A stretch of DNA of 30,828 nt from RGIG6165 sp045545175 (GCA_045545175.1 JAZQAK010000051.1:1-30828); one strand, 5' to 3'. Shown: positions 17,701 to 25,268, counted from the first letter of the stretch. A program made the numbers and translations. The notes: generated by a model not told the origin, from the letters alone.

Positions 17701-20700
17701 TAAGAACAAGAGCACCTGTTCCGTTACTTGCATCAAAGAGCATATAAGTAACCTTTGATGTGTCTGTCTTATTTACCGTAAGAGTAAACTCAGCATCGTT
17801 TGTGAAGGTTACTGTAAATATGTTTTCACCGTTTGCTAAAGTTGCAACTGTATCTTTGGAAATTGCAAGAACACCGTCAGCAAAGGTGTATGAAACGTCG
17901 TCGCCCTCAGCATCCTTGAGAGAAGCAACGGTTTCATCGCCAACAAGGGCAAAAGTAAATTCTGCCGCCTTATTTTCTGATGCATCAACTGTAACAACCT
18001 CATCGGAGGTAAGCATTGTCTCAGCCTTTAAGAGTGTGATTTCGGAAATGGATATTGTCTGCTTGTATTCCAATCCGTTGGACTTTGTTACAGAGCCCTT
18101 ATAGTATCTGTAAGAAACGATGTCGGAGAATTTCGCTGTCTTTTCGGTAAGGTTTGTTGTGAAGGTGTAGTCACCGAGGCTTACCCAGTTTTCACCGTCA
18201 TCAGAACCCCAGTATCTTATCTGGGTGGGGCCGCCTGCTAAGGTACCCTTGGTCTTATCTTCGTTGTAGGAAGAAACTCTGGGATAAATTCTTATACCGG
18301 AAATTTCTGTTTCCTCGCCTGTGTCAAGGATAAAGTCAAGACGAACGGGAGGATAGAGAAGTACCTGCTCAACCGCACCCGAAAGGTCAGCGTTTGCAGT
18401 GTACTTTCCTGCAACGAAGTCAGTTTCATAGCGGTTAGCTGTTGTTGCTCCGCCCTTACGGATAAGGTACTCAACCTGACCGTCAAATGCCTTATTCATA
18501 TCTCTGTTTCTTATGGATGTTGTTGCCTTCCATGTTGTCTTGGGTGCGATTTCGTCATCATATTCGCTGCCTTCGATTGCAGCTGCACTTGTAAGCTGAA
18601 TAAAGTCAGCAGTTGTCTTTATGTTTACTGTTGCAGTTGAATCGTCACCGAAGGTGATGGTGATATAGTGGTTACCAATACCGTCGGATGTTACCTTTCT
18701 TACGAAAGAGCCTGTAAAGAAGGAGGGCTGGATTTCCTGACCTGCAGTCCATCCGTAGGTTGTATTTGCTGTTCCGAAGTAAAGTGTACCCTTGGATCCG
18801 TCTGTGTAGGCTGTAAGACCTGTAGCGGTTTCGTAGCCGCCTGCAAGGGTAATTGTCATATTGGTGCCGTCATTTGTAACGGTTGCAGCATCGGTTCCGT
18901 CAATAACTCTGCCTAAAGTATCGGTATATGTAACGGACTTGATTTCCATATTATCTCTTACAGGAAGAGTGAAGGTAGCCTTGTTAAGACCTGTGCTAAG
19001 TGCCACAGGCATTTCGTAGATGGAGCCCTTTACAAGAGCCTCGGCATCGGCCAGCTTATTTAATGTCTCTTCCGTAACAAGCTCCTTTGCACCTTCGGAA
19101 AGAGCCTCGTATGCGTTGCTTGCCGCTTCAATATCAGCCATAGAGGAGGACGCAGAGAGAGCATTGATAACTGCTGTAACCTCATCAGCTTCAGCCTTAA
19201 GTATTACGCCAAGCTCGGTAGGTGTCTTTGTGGGGTTTGCATTGTCGGGTGCTGTAAGTAAAAGCTCCTGGAAGGACCAGTGATTACCGCCGCCTGTTTC
19301 AGCACAGTGAATACGGATATAACGTGCAGTTATATTGTAGTCCTCGCCGAATGTTGCGGGGATGTCTGTATAAATTTCACCGGTTGATGCATATTTTGCA
19401 AGAGCAACTCTTTCAATTGCACCGCCTTCAAAGGCTATGTTTACGGTTGTACCGCCGTCTTCATGTAAGTCGGACTTATACCAGGTTTCACCGTCATCGG
19501 ATACCCAGATATGTCCCTTGGTTAATGCCTGACCGGGCTGATTCCAACGGCCGAAGATACGGGCGCCGGAGAAGGTATAGCTCTTACCTAAGTCAAAGTC
19601 AACTGTTACATAACCGTCGCCTGTCAAAGCGTTGTCGATTTCCCAGTGGGGATCGTTGTTTGCTGTGAGCCAGGTTGCATAATAGCCTTCGCCTTCGTTG
19701 ATTACCTGATGTACCTGACCGTCAAATACGCTTGCATTTACGGCTATGTTCTTGCCGAGGGAGCTGTAGAATGCAGTCTGGGCAGGAGCAGTTTTCCAGG
19801 CAACAACGTCATCATCAGAAAGGTAAGCAGAAACCGTACCTGTCTTTGCACCTTCGTCAAGAAGCTGGAATTCAGCAAGACATACATAGTTGTCACTCTT
19901 TTCGCCGACAACCTTGATATATTTAAGGTCAGCATCTATGAAGGAAGGAATAAGTACGTCAACGGGCATCATATAGCCGTTTGCACTGTAAGTATTATGA
20001 AGATCGGCTGTTACGGTTGAAATATTATACCAGTTTGTGCCGTCCTCAGAACCCATAAGTCTTACCTTACGCATTGTTGCTGTGTTTGCCGCATTGGCTT
20101 CTGCAGTGGCGTCATTTCTGGGCCAGAGTCTGATACCGCCGATTTTTGTCTTTTCCTTAAGGGTTATAACAAAGCTTCTGTCTTCGTCGGTATATACATG
20201 ATCTGTTGCATTGGCAATTGAATGCCAGTAGCTTGAAAGGCTTATCATACCGTCGTATGCATTTGATACCTTATAGCTTATGGTGTTCCATTCGCTGCCT
20301 GCTACGACAGATTCGATTGCGCTGTTCGGAATTTCGTGTCCGTCAAGAGACCAGGTCTTCAAATCGCTGTTTGCATCTATCATGGCGATTTCTTCCATTT
20401 CAAGCTCGCCCCAGGTCTCTGTTACTGTTGTTGCTTCAAATTTAATGTATCTTGCGTTAAGGTTAATCTTTGCGCCTTTTCCGTTCATGGGGAAGAGAAG
20501 GTCTGAATAGAGCCCTTCTTCATTATAAACGGCTGTTGCGAGGAAAGTTCTGTACCAGTTTTCACCGTCGTCGGAGAAGTAAACGGTGCTTGTTACAATT
20601 CTTCTTGCACCGGGACGGGGTTCATTACCTGTTCCGTCAGTTCCGTAGGTGGAAAAATAACGGCTTCTGGAGGAATCCCACAAACGGATACCGGAAAATG

Positions 20701-21121
20701 CCTTCTTTTCGCCAAAGTCGATGGTGATGGTATCCCCCTTGAAAATCATGTAGCCCTCTTCAACGTCGCCGTCTTTGATAAACTGACCGCCAAGGTCATC
20801 GCCAACGGTAATCTGTCCGTTGTAAAGAGAAGCGATTGCACCTTCTGAGCCACGTCCTGCTACACTCTGAAATGAAACGTCTACACCGTCAATTTCAGAA
20901 AGAAGGGTAATTCCATCGGTTTCGGATGTTTCGATTGCGGCAAAATCTTCATCTGCCATAAGTTCAATCTCTTCACCGAAGAGGTCCACTTCTGTAAGCT
21001 CTTCCTCAGTAACCTCTTCGATTACGGGAAGGTCCAATGTTGCGTCTTCTGCCCATGCCGGTACTGTGCAAAGTGATGCCAGCATCGTGAGTGCGAGCAG
21101 TATAGACAATGTCTTTTTCAT
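14759..21121 (-). CDS. Giant secreted multi-discoidin surface protein 3 (2120 aa)
   Basis: The ATG at 21121 follows AAAAAGGAG with normal spacing. A signal peptide is cleaved near residue 24 (PAWA|ED) and is followed by DLPVIEEVTEEEL. Six discoidin-type domains lie near residues 113-248, 286-423, 463-625, 876-1033, 1241-1398 and 1600-1745. A helical hairpin lies at 631-702, an Ig-like FVRK module at 704-844, X2-like modules at 1043-1118 and 1401-1486, and the unassigned RxxxR module at 1122-1240 and 1489-1599. InlB-like repeats occupy about 1758-1990, and the C-terminal module (ETGVIYVKD, ARGFITY) about 1998-2120. It has one discoidin domain fewer than protein 2 and a single helical hairpin. 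No enzyme motif or covalent anchor was found. The promoter and operator match those of gene 2. Inferred role is extracellular binding or adhesion; the ligand is unknown. Confidence 0.95.
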   Translation of the reverse strand: MKKTLSILLALTMLASLCTVPAWAEDATLDLPVIEEVTEEELTEVDLFGEEIELMADEDFAAIETSETDGITLLSEIDGVDVSFQSVAGRGSEGAIASLYNGQITVGDDLGGQFIKDGDVEEGYMIFKGDTITIDFGEKKAFSGIRLWDSSRSRYFSTYGTDGTGNEPRPGARRIVTSTVYFSDDGENWYRTFLATAVYNEEGLYSDLLFPMNGKGAKINLNARYIKFEATTVTETWGELEMEEIAMIDANSDLKTWSLDGHEIPNSAIESVVAGSEWNTISYKVSNAYDGMISLSSYWHSIANATDHVYTDEDRSFVITLKEKTKIGGIRLWPRNDATAEANAANTATMRKVRLMGSEDGTNWYNISTVTADLHNTYSANGYMMPVDVLIPSFIDADLKYIKVVGEKSDNYVCLAEFQLLDEGAKTGTVSAYLSDDDVVAWKTAPAQTAFYSSLGKNIAVNASVFDGQVHQVINEGEGYYATWLTANNDPHWEIDNALTGDGYVTVDFDLGKSYTFSGARIFGRWNQPGQALTKGHIWVSDDGETWYKSDLHEDGGTTVNIAFEGGAIERVALAKYASTGEIYTDIPATFGEDYNITARYIRIHCAETGGGNHWSFQELLLTAPDNANPTKTPTELGVILKAEADEVTAVINALSASSSMADIEAASNAYEALSEGAKELVTEETLNKLADAEALVKGSIYEMPVALSTGLNKATFTLPVRDNMEIKSVTYTDTLGRVIDGTDAATVTNDGTNMTITLAGGYETATGLTAYTDGSKGTLYFGTANTTYGWTAGQEIQPSFFTGSFVRKVTSDGIGNHYITITFGDDSTATVNIKTTADFIQLTSAAAIEGSEYDDEIAPKTTWKATTSIRNRDMNKAFDGQVEYLIRKGGATTANRYETDFVAGKYTANADLSGAVEQVLLYPPVRLDFILDTGEETEISGIRIYPRVSSYNEDKTKGTLAGGPTQIRYWGSDDGENWVSLGDYTFTTNLTEKTAKFSDIVSYRYYKGSVTKSNGLEYKQTISISEITLLKAETMLTSDEVVTVDASENKAAEFTFALVGDETVASLKDAEGDDVSYTFADGVLAISKDTVATLANGENIFTVTFTNDAEFTLTVNKTDTSKVTYMLFDASNGTGALVLTNTSAKEVTALELEDGTELEFTQSDDNKEITVIRQYFRRSGDFFSLIDVNKGGEVKVVATFSDSTTKTYTVTVDAAWVAVTGTSGEFADDEIVPDTTKWKARVSSALDVNQPSNVLSAKAIGKKDYQNWHSFHSTVNGVGGTGDSTAAIGHYLDVDFGENVTPYTGIRHLERPNGTTWNTLVTVTGKNSADEEWTEVYSAKPYYEKVGDYTVGENSVPIYSSDILFGKAVSYRYLRLHIVSTSNHITADTIHFIKDKVTFSGPEKAVIDKDNVTDAKFTFHVPADAEGIINVWASYIELDEANYTWDKETGTLTLKADYLKTLGTGTFNVKVQIDSSEYFEMDVELKDYYSETYYLTETENARGTENLVITIPEGKTLSTLKYGDKDVAFTQADGKATVLRYNFRGLDNFFEVDSVTLNATFSDTTTATYTINLQTEGLDVPEADETLFLDDEIVPDMWSATTLSTNSDNNVVSRIFSKTGTYWHSAYTEDRSDPDNVKAVADSEEGRHYIMLSTDSGVTFSGIRYYARTDNFAGTWDGVTVYVRTLDEEEGWTLVKSQNFDKTSLGETRVATVYFDEPVYADDVLIVADAGYFKYATAKALTLLKEGASAPGAEEDEVKIDVTPTTGGNVYIDGAPSLGSANVAANGNITLTADAAGFKYWIEANTGKILGTDATTGITINTSVGKDIKAVFTDPSAFEAFYAFIGRDGAKLVSSGYVKKGNAPVAPSTDQLYTTGYSFVKWVDKNGADVDVTAAINAETEYYALYEAKATKQSTITVTNGTVGLFDGTDEATAEATYAYDTKVKAVAAEAEEGQKFAYWTINDKIVCYTETYIFFAPDMDVALTAVYVAEDAVVEKAVGITMTVSQDTVANEDETILVASFLTTRVVPEGVTVLETGVIYVKDDGVTDLTIDMIGTITADGKKVKVALCDSKTSGQYKLTASYKDYGGISARGFITYLDGEEVKTVYTDFYKIDCSEN

Positions 21122-21195
21122 AAAAGAACCACTCCTTTTTCCGGGACAAAGCCCCTAAGTTTCAAAAAGCGTATAAAGACACTTTTAGTAATATT

Positions 21196-21224
21196 ATTTT
21201 ATCACAATCCCACAATTTTTCCAA
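21196..21224 (-). promoter_or_regulatory. Promoter of giant gene 3, shared with gene 2
   Basis: TTGGAA (21219-21224), 17 bp, TAAAAT (21196-21201) on the minus strand, with TGTGA before the -10 and TGACAAAAAA just upstream of the -35, as at gene 2. TACTAAAAGTGT follows in both genes and would contain the start point. The leader is about 67 nt. Confidence 0.65.
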
Positions 21225-21257
21225 CTGTTTTTTGTCAGCCGCTTGATATTTGGGGTA

Positions 21258-21289
21258 TTGCACAAAAGAGGTGTCTTTCCTTTGTGCAA
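21258..21289. promoter_or_regulatory. Putative operator upstream of giant gene 3 (inverted repeat)
   Basis: TTGCACAAA (21258-21266) and TTTGTGCAA (21281-21289) flank a 14-bp spacer, 33 bp upstream of the -35 box. Arms, spacer length and distance equal those at 13822-13853. The spacer and flanking bases differ, which argues that the arms are conserved for binding. Confidence 0.6.
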
Positions 21290-21429
21290 GATTTCCAACG
21301 AAAGTCAGAAAATGTAAAGTGTGGAATGAGAAATATGCAATGAAAAATTGGATTGCGAACGGAATTTCTAATTGCGTATTTAATTAATGTAAAATGTATG
21401 GCAGTCTGTCCTTCCTAGTGTGCAACGCG

Positions 21430-21463
21430 ATGTAGGGTCCGTCGGGGACGCCGGACCCTACAT
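21430..21463. repeat. D element: ATGTAGGGTCCG / CGGACCCTACAT hairpin
   Basis: Perfect 12-bp arms (21430-21441 and 21452-21463) around 10 bases. The GTAGGG/CCCTAC ends match the B and E elements. The flanking stretches 21290-21429 and 21464-21550 show no gene or other structure that I can support. Confidence 0.8.
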
Positions 21464-21556
21464 AATACAGCGACAGCAAAAGTATGAGGCTCTGCATTCA
21501 GATTTTATTCTTCCGTTTTCTTCATTAAAACAGCAATGCGGATGTCTGTCCTTCTG

Positions 21557-21614
21557 AATAGGCGTAGCTCCCTCTTGTCATTCTGAATAAGCGCAGCTCC
21601 CTCTTGTCATTCTG
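21557..21614. repeat. 29-bp tandem duplication of the A element's left end
   Basis: Two adjacent 29-bp units (21557-21585 and 21586-21614), each ending TTGTCATTCTG, differ at two positions. The second unit runs into the full A element at 21605. Similar extra left ends precede the copies at 21885 and 25762. Confidence 0.8.
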
Positions 21615-21723
21615 AGTGAGCGTAGCGAATGAAGAATCTCTTTTCGGAATACCGGGTATTATTTATTTAAGATTCTTCGCCCTACGGCGTTTTTACCAAA
21701 ACGGCCTACGGCTCAGAATGACA
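21605..21723. repeat. A element, copy 5
   Basis: TGTCATTCTGAGTGAGCG to TCAGAATGACA (21713-21723), with inner AAGAATCT / AGATTCTT arms, a TTTCGGAATACCGGGTATT segment at the centre, and a GGCGTTTTTACC-AAAACGG hairpin. It is nearly identical to 21885-21999. Confidence 0.85.
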
Positions 21724-21745
21724 GCGGTGTGGGAAAGGCAATGCC

Positions 21746-21846
21746 GTAGGGTTCGGCGGTTTGAGGCAAACAATCAATGGAGAACTGCGTTCTCCCGAAA
21801 GGGTGTGCAGCACGGACAAAGCGTCAGGAGCAAGCCCCTGCCCTAC
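21746..21846. repeat. E element, copy 2
   Basis: GTAGGGTTCGGCGG to CCCTAC, 101 bp, aligning with 13969-14074. The upstream A right end and the downstream CAGTACTTTTTGCCATTCTGA are shared as well, so the repeated block is larger than E itself. Confidence 0.8.
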
Positions 21847-21884
21847 AGTACTTTTTGCCATTCTGAGTGAGTGTAGCCCCATTC

Positions 21885-21999
21885 TGTCATTCTGAGTGAG
21901 CGCGGCGAGCGAAGAATCTCTTTTCGGAATACCGGGTATTATTTAAGATTCTTTGCCCTACGGCGTTTTTACCAAAACGGCCTACGGCTCAGAATGACA
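21885..21999. repeat. A element, copy 6
   Basis: TGTCATTCTGAGTGAGCG to TCAGAATGACA (21989-21999). Preceded by a partial extra left end (CCATTCTGAGTGAG) at about 21859. It is followed at once by a C element, as copy 1 is at 5942-6177. Confidence 0.85.
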
Positions 22000-22008
22000 G
22001 CGATGGAT

Positions 22009-22113
22009 GTGGGATAATGCATCGCAAACGAAACACAATCCCTCCGTCATCGGAGATTTTCGCCTTCGGCTGAAAAATCTCCGATGACACCTCCCTTTAC
22101 ACAAGGGAGGCTT
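22009..22113. repeat. C element, copy 2
   Basis: GTCATCGGAGATTTT (22046-22060) pairs perfectly over 15 bp with AAAATCTCCGATGAC (22074-22088), then CCTCCCTT / AAGGGAGG. Compared with copy 1, both members of the fourth base pair of the first stem have changed (C-G to A-T). Confidence 0.85.
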
Positions 22114-22125
22114 TATAAAATGTCT

Positions 22126-22211
22126 CGGAATGCATAAATGCATTCCCTACGGTTTCACATCATCCGTAAATGCAGGAGATTCTTCGTTCATTGCATTCTC
22201 TCAGAATGACA
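22126..22211. repeat. B half plus A right half
   Basis: GGAATGCATAAATGCATTCC followed by CTACGGTTTCACATCATCCG and an A right half GAGATTCTTC...TCAGAATGACA (to 22211). The block matches 14159-14243 closely. It ends about 50 bp before the terminator of the SLH gene. Confidence 0.8.
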
Positions 22212-22261
22212 GCGGAGGGAGGAGGAGAATGACAGCAACGGAGCAAAAGCAGCTTTAAAGC

Positions 22262-22294
22262 AAAAAAACACAGAGGCTTTCGCCTCTGTGTTTT
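22262..22294 (-). terminator. Rho-independent terminator of the SLH gene
   Basis: AAAACACAGAGGC (22265-22277) and GCCTCTGTGTTTT (22282-22294) pair perfectly around TTTC; the A-run at 22262-22268 supplies the U-tract for minus-strand RNA. It lies 16 bp past the stop codon. Confidence 0.9.
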
Positions 22295-22310
22295 AATAGT
22301 CGTCAGCTAA

Positions 22311-25268
22311 TTAAGCTTCAACACCTTCGAATACGATTGTGTATACAACTACGTCGATAGCGTATCCGTCTACAACCTTAGCAACTGCGAAGCAGATTTC
22401 AGACTCTTCTTCTGCCATTGTGTCAGTGTCAAGAACTGTACGATCCTCGTCATCATAGATGAGAGTATCAAGGAAGCTTTCGATGCTGTCTTCTACAGAA
22501 TACTTAGTGGTCTTTCTGGTAGCGTCAACGTTGTAGATCTTAGCGTTCTTAACGTTAATTTCAGCAACTTCTGTTACGCCGTCACCTTCACCAAGGAATG
22601 TGTAGTTACCGTCAAGCTCTTCGTCGATGAGGAGACCTGCGAAGTATGCGATACCTTCGTCTTCGTCAGCGTCATAATCGTCGCTTGCAAAGAGTGTACC
22701 GAATTCTTCTTCACCTGTGTAAACAACCTTAATGTCTGTTACAAGACCAGCGTCGTCAGTAGCAACCTCAAGGATTGCGCCTTCGCTGTAAGCTGTTTCA
22801 TAATCTGTGTAGAAGTCTGCTACATCTTCACCATCAAGGTCAACTACTGTGAATGCGGATTCAAGATCAGAATCAGCTACAGTTTCAAGAGTAACTTCTT
22901 CACCGTTCATGTAACCGGTGATTACAAGGTAAACTTCTTCGTCGTCGTTCTCTTCTTCGTAGATTTCATCTACAACAAGGAGAGCAGCGTCTTCAGCGAT
23001 AGAAGCTTCTGTGCTTGTGATTACGAAGCATCCGAATAAATCGTCAACATCGTCAAATGCGATACCAGTGTAGAGTTCTTCGTCCTTGAAGATAGAAGCG
23101 CCTGCAACGGAAACTTCCTTCTTCTTTGTTACGTCAGCGAGGTCGCCATCAACGTCAACTGTGAATACTACAGCGTTTTCAGCAACACCAGTCTTACCAG
23201 CAAGTCTGTTTCTATTTGCATTGTACTCGTTGTCAGAAAGAGTAGCTGCGATTCTGAAGTCTTCTTCAGCTGCTTCATCGCTATCTGTTGCGATTGTGAT
23301 TGTGGAGATTTCTCCAGCAGAGTTAAGAGCATACTTAATTACTCTTGTTTCAAGAAGAGCGTCGCCCATTTCGAGTTCATAGTAGTCGCCATTGTCTGTA
23401 GCTGTGAACCAGCCAGCAGATGCTGTAGCGATGTCAGCCATTTCGTCTTCGATTTCGATAGCTTCCTTAACGAACTCTGTTCCGTCGAATGTGTAGAAGG
23501 AAACCTTAGCTGCAAGTTCAGCCTGGATCCATTCACCCTTTTCGTTCATCATAAGAACGGTGTAGATGGGAGTACCAAAGATGGGTTCTCTTGTGTTTAC
23601 ATCAAGAACGAATGCGTAGTTACCGCCGGAAACCTTTTCAGATTCAGCGTAAGCAATCTTACCATTGTAGTTAAGGAAGAATGTTCCTTCGTCACCCTTG
23701 GAGATTGTAGCACCGTACTGATTAGACTTAGAGTAGATGTTACCAGCAATCTTGTAGTTGTTAGCTGTAGAGGAAACTCTGCCTTCAACAGTTTCAGAAG
23801 AAATGTAAACCTTCTTAACGTTGCCGTCATAGAGTTCGATTACAGAAAGGATGTCATCTTCAGCGATGTCTTCGAAGGAAGCAACAGCGCCGTCCTTGAA
23901 GAATGTTACATAGTAATCGTCAGAGTCAGGATCAAGAACCATAGAATCTGTTCCTGTCTTACCTGTTACTTTGTAGTTCTTTTCGTTGATGGACTTAACA
24001 GCGATTTCAGCAGATGTTGTTTCAACAAATACGAAATCATAGATGCCGTTACCGTCGTTATCAAGGAATCTTACAGAACCGTCAAGGTCGCAGTCTTCGC
24101 CGTACTCAGCAGCGATGTCGCTTTCAAGAGAAGCGATGTCGCCGAGTTCGCCGTTAAGGAAGTACATAGCGTCTTCCTGATCCTTTTCAGCTACTTCTCT
24201 GCGGATCTTAGCAACAACGGGCTCTTCGTCTTCGAGATCTTCATAGTACTCGAATGTGAAGTAGTTAGCCTTGTTGTCCTTCCAAGAATCAGCTTCGAAT
24301 TCGTCAAATGCGATTTCGAGAGTAGAGTTCTTGTTGCCCTTAGGAGCGATTGCAACGAGTTCGTCGTCTTCAGTGAAGTCCTTTACATAAGCGGTGATTG
24401 TGTAACCGAAATAGTTTTCAGCACCTGTGCCGTTAACTTCGAATTCATATTCACCGATGTAATCGGAATAGTCTTCAAGGTTCTTGTCGTCGAATTCATC
24501 AGATTCGTCGCAGCCATTGATTAAAGCGATGTCAAGAGTAACATTCTGCTCATCCTTGTCTACTGCTTCAGAATAGAATGTGCCGATTACAGTACCTTCA
24601 AGCTTTGTAACTCCAAGGTAGTCTCTTAAGAGAGTCTGATCGCCCTGAACGTATTCAGGATCAGAAGCACTCCATGTTTCCTGTTCCATGATCTTTGCTT
24701 CAAGAGAATTGAAGAGAAGTCTTGCAACTACCCATCTCTTAGCAGCGTCGCCTGTTACGCCAGTAGCACCCTTGGTGATCTTAAGCATGTTGTTTGCAAC
24801 ATAAAGATAACCTGTGGGATAACCACCCTTAACGTTAGCAACAGGTGTGTAGCCGAGCATTGCAACTACCATCTTAACGATTTCTTCATATGTTACAGGA
24901 GCTTCGGGATCGAAGATGCCGTTGCCTCTACCTGCAACTATGCCGAAGTTAGATGCATAGTTTACATAACCAGCAGCCCAGTGAGAAGCAGGAACGTCTG
25001 TGAAGATTTCGTCTGAAGCCATGCCTTCTGCCTGTTCAGCAGCGTCAAGTGCACAAACTAAAACCTTAGCAGCTTCTGCTCTTGTGATTGTGTTATCAGG
25101 AAGGAAGGTTCCATCCTCATAACCGTTGATGATTCCCAACTTGCTAAGCATTGTTACTGCTTCAAGGTAAGTAGCGTCTTCTGCAACGTCTGTGAATGCA
25201 AAAGAGCTCATTGTGAAGAGCATTGCGCATGCCATTACAAGTGCGAGAACTTTCTTGAGATTTTTCAT
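22311..25268 (-). CDS. SLH-domain envelope protein, candidate S-layer component (985 aa)
   Basis: AAGGAGG lies upstream of the ATG at 25268. A signal peptide (MKNLKKVLALVMACAMLFTM..AFA) is followed by S-layer homology repeats near residues 26-70 (LSKLGIINGYEDGTF..ITRAEAAKVL) and 88-135 (FTDVPASHWAAGYVNYASNF..FDPEAPVTYEEIVKMV), plus a weaker third at 145-195. SLH domains are known to bind pyruvylated secondary cell-wall polymers, so the N-terminus would hold the protein on the wall. The remaining ~790 residues are very acidic (many Glu/Asp), beta-rich and not assigned to a family; the C-terminus is VYTIVFEGVEA. The strong extended promoter, structured leader and strong terminator suit an abundant envelope protein. 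Calling it the main S-layer protein is inference; it might be one of several. Confidence 0.93.
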   Translation of the reverse strand: MKNLKKVLALVMACAMLFTMSSFAFTDVAEDATYLEAVTMLSKLGIINGYEDGTFLPDNTITRAEAAKVLVCALDAAEQAEGMASDEIFTDVPASHWAAGYVNYASNFGIVAGRGNGIFDPEAPVTYEEIVKMVVAMLGYTPVANVKGGYPTGYLYVANNMLKITKGATGVTGDAAKRWVVARLLFNSLEAKIMEQETWSASDPEYVQGDQTLLRDYLGVTKLEGTVIGTFYSEAVDKDEQNVTLDIALINGCDESDEFDDKNLEDYSDYIGEYEFEVNGTGAENYFGYTITAYVKDFTEDDELVAIAPKGNKNSTLEIAFDEFEADSWKDNKANYFTFEYYEDLEDEEPVVAKIRREVAEKDQEDAMYFLNGELGDIASLESDIAAEYGEDCDLDGSVRFLDNDGNGIYDFVFVETTSAEIAVKSINEKNYKVTGKTGTDSMVLDPDSDDYYVTFFKDGAVASFEDIAEDDILSVIELYDGNVKKVYISSETVEGRVSSTANNYKIAGNIYSKSNQYGATISKGDEGTFFLNYNGKIAYAESEKVSGGNYAFVLDVNTREPIFGTPIYTVLMMNEKGEWIQAELAAKVSFYTFDGTEFVKEAIEIEDEMADIATASAGWFTATDNGDYYELEMGDALLETRVIKYALNSAGEISTITIATDSDEAAEEDFRIAATLSDNEYNANRNRLAGKTGVAENAVVFTVDVDGDLADVTKKKEVSVAGASIFKDEELYTGIAFDDVDDLFGCFVITSTEASIAEDAALLVVDEIYEEENDDEEVYLVITGYMNGEEVTLETVADSDLESAFTVVDLDGEDVADFYTDYETAYSEGAILEVATDDAGLVTDIKVVYTGEEEFGTLFASDDYDADEDEGIAYFAGLLIDEELDGNYTFLGEGDGVTEVAEINVKNAKIYNVDATRKTTKYSVEDSIESFLDTLIYDDEDRTVLDTDTMAEEESEICFAVAKVVDGYAIDVVVYTIVFEGVEA

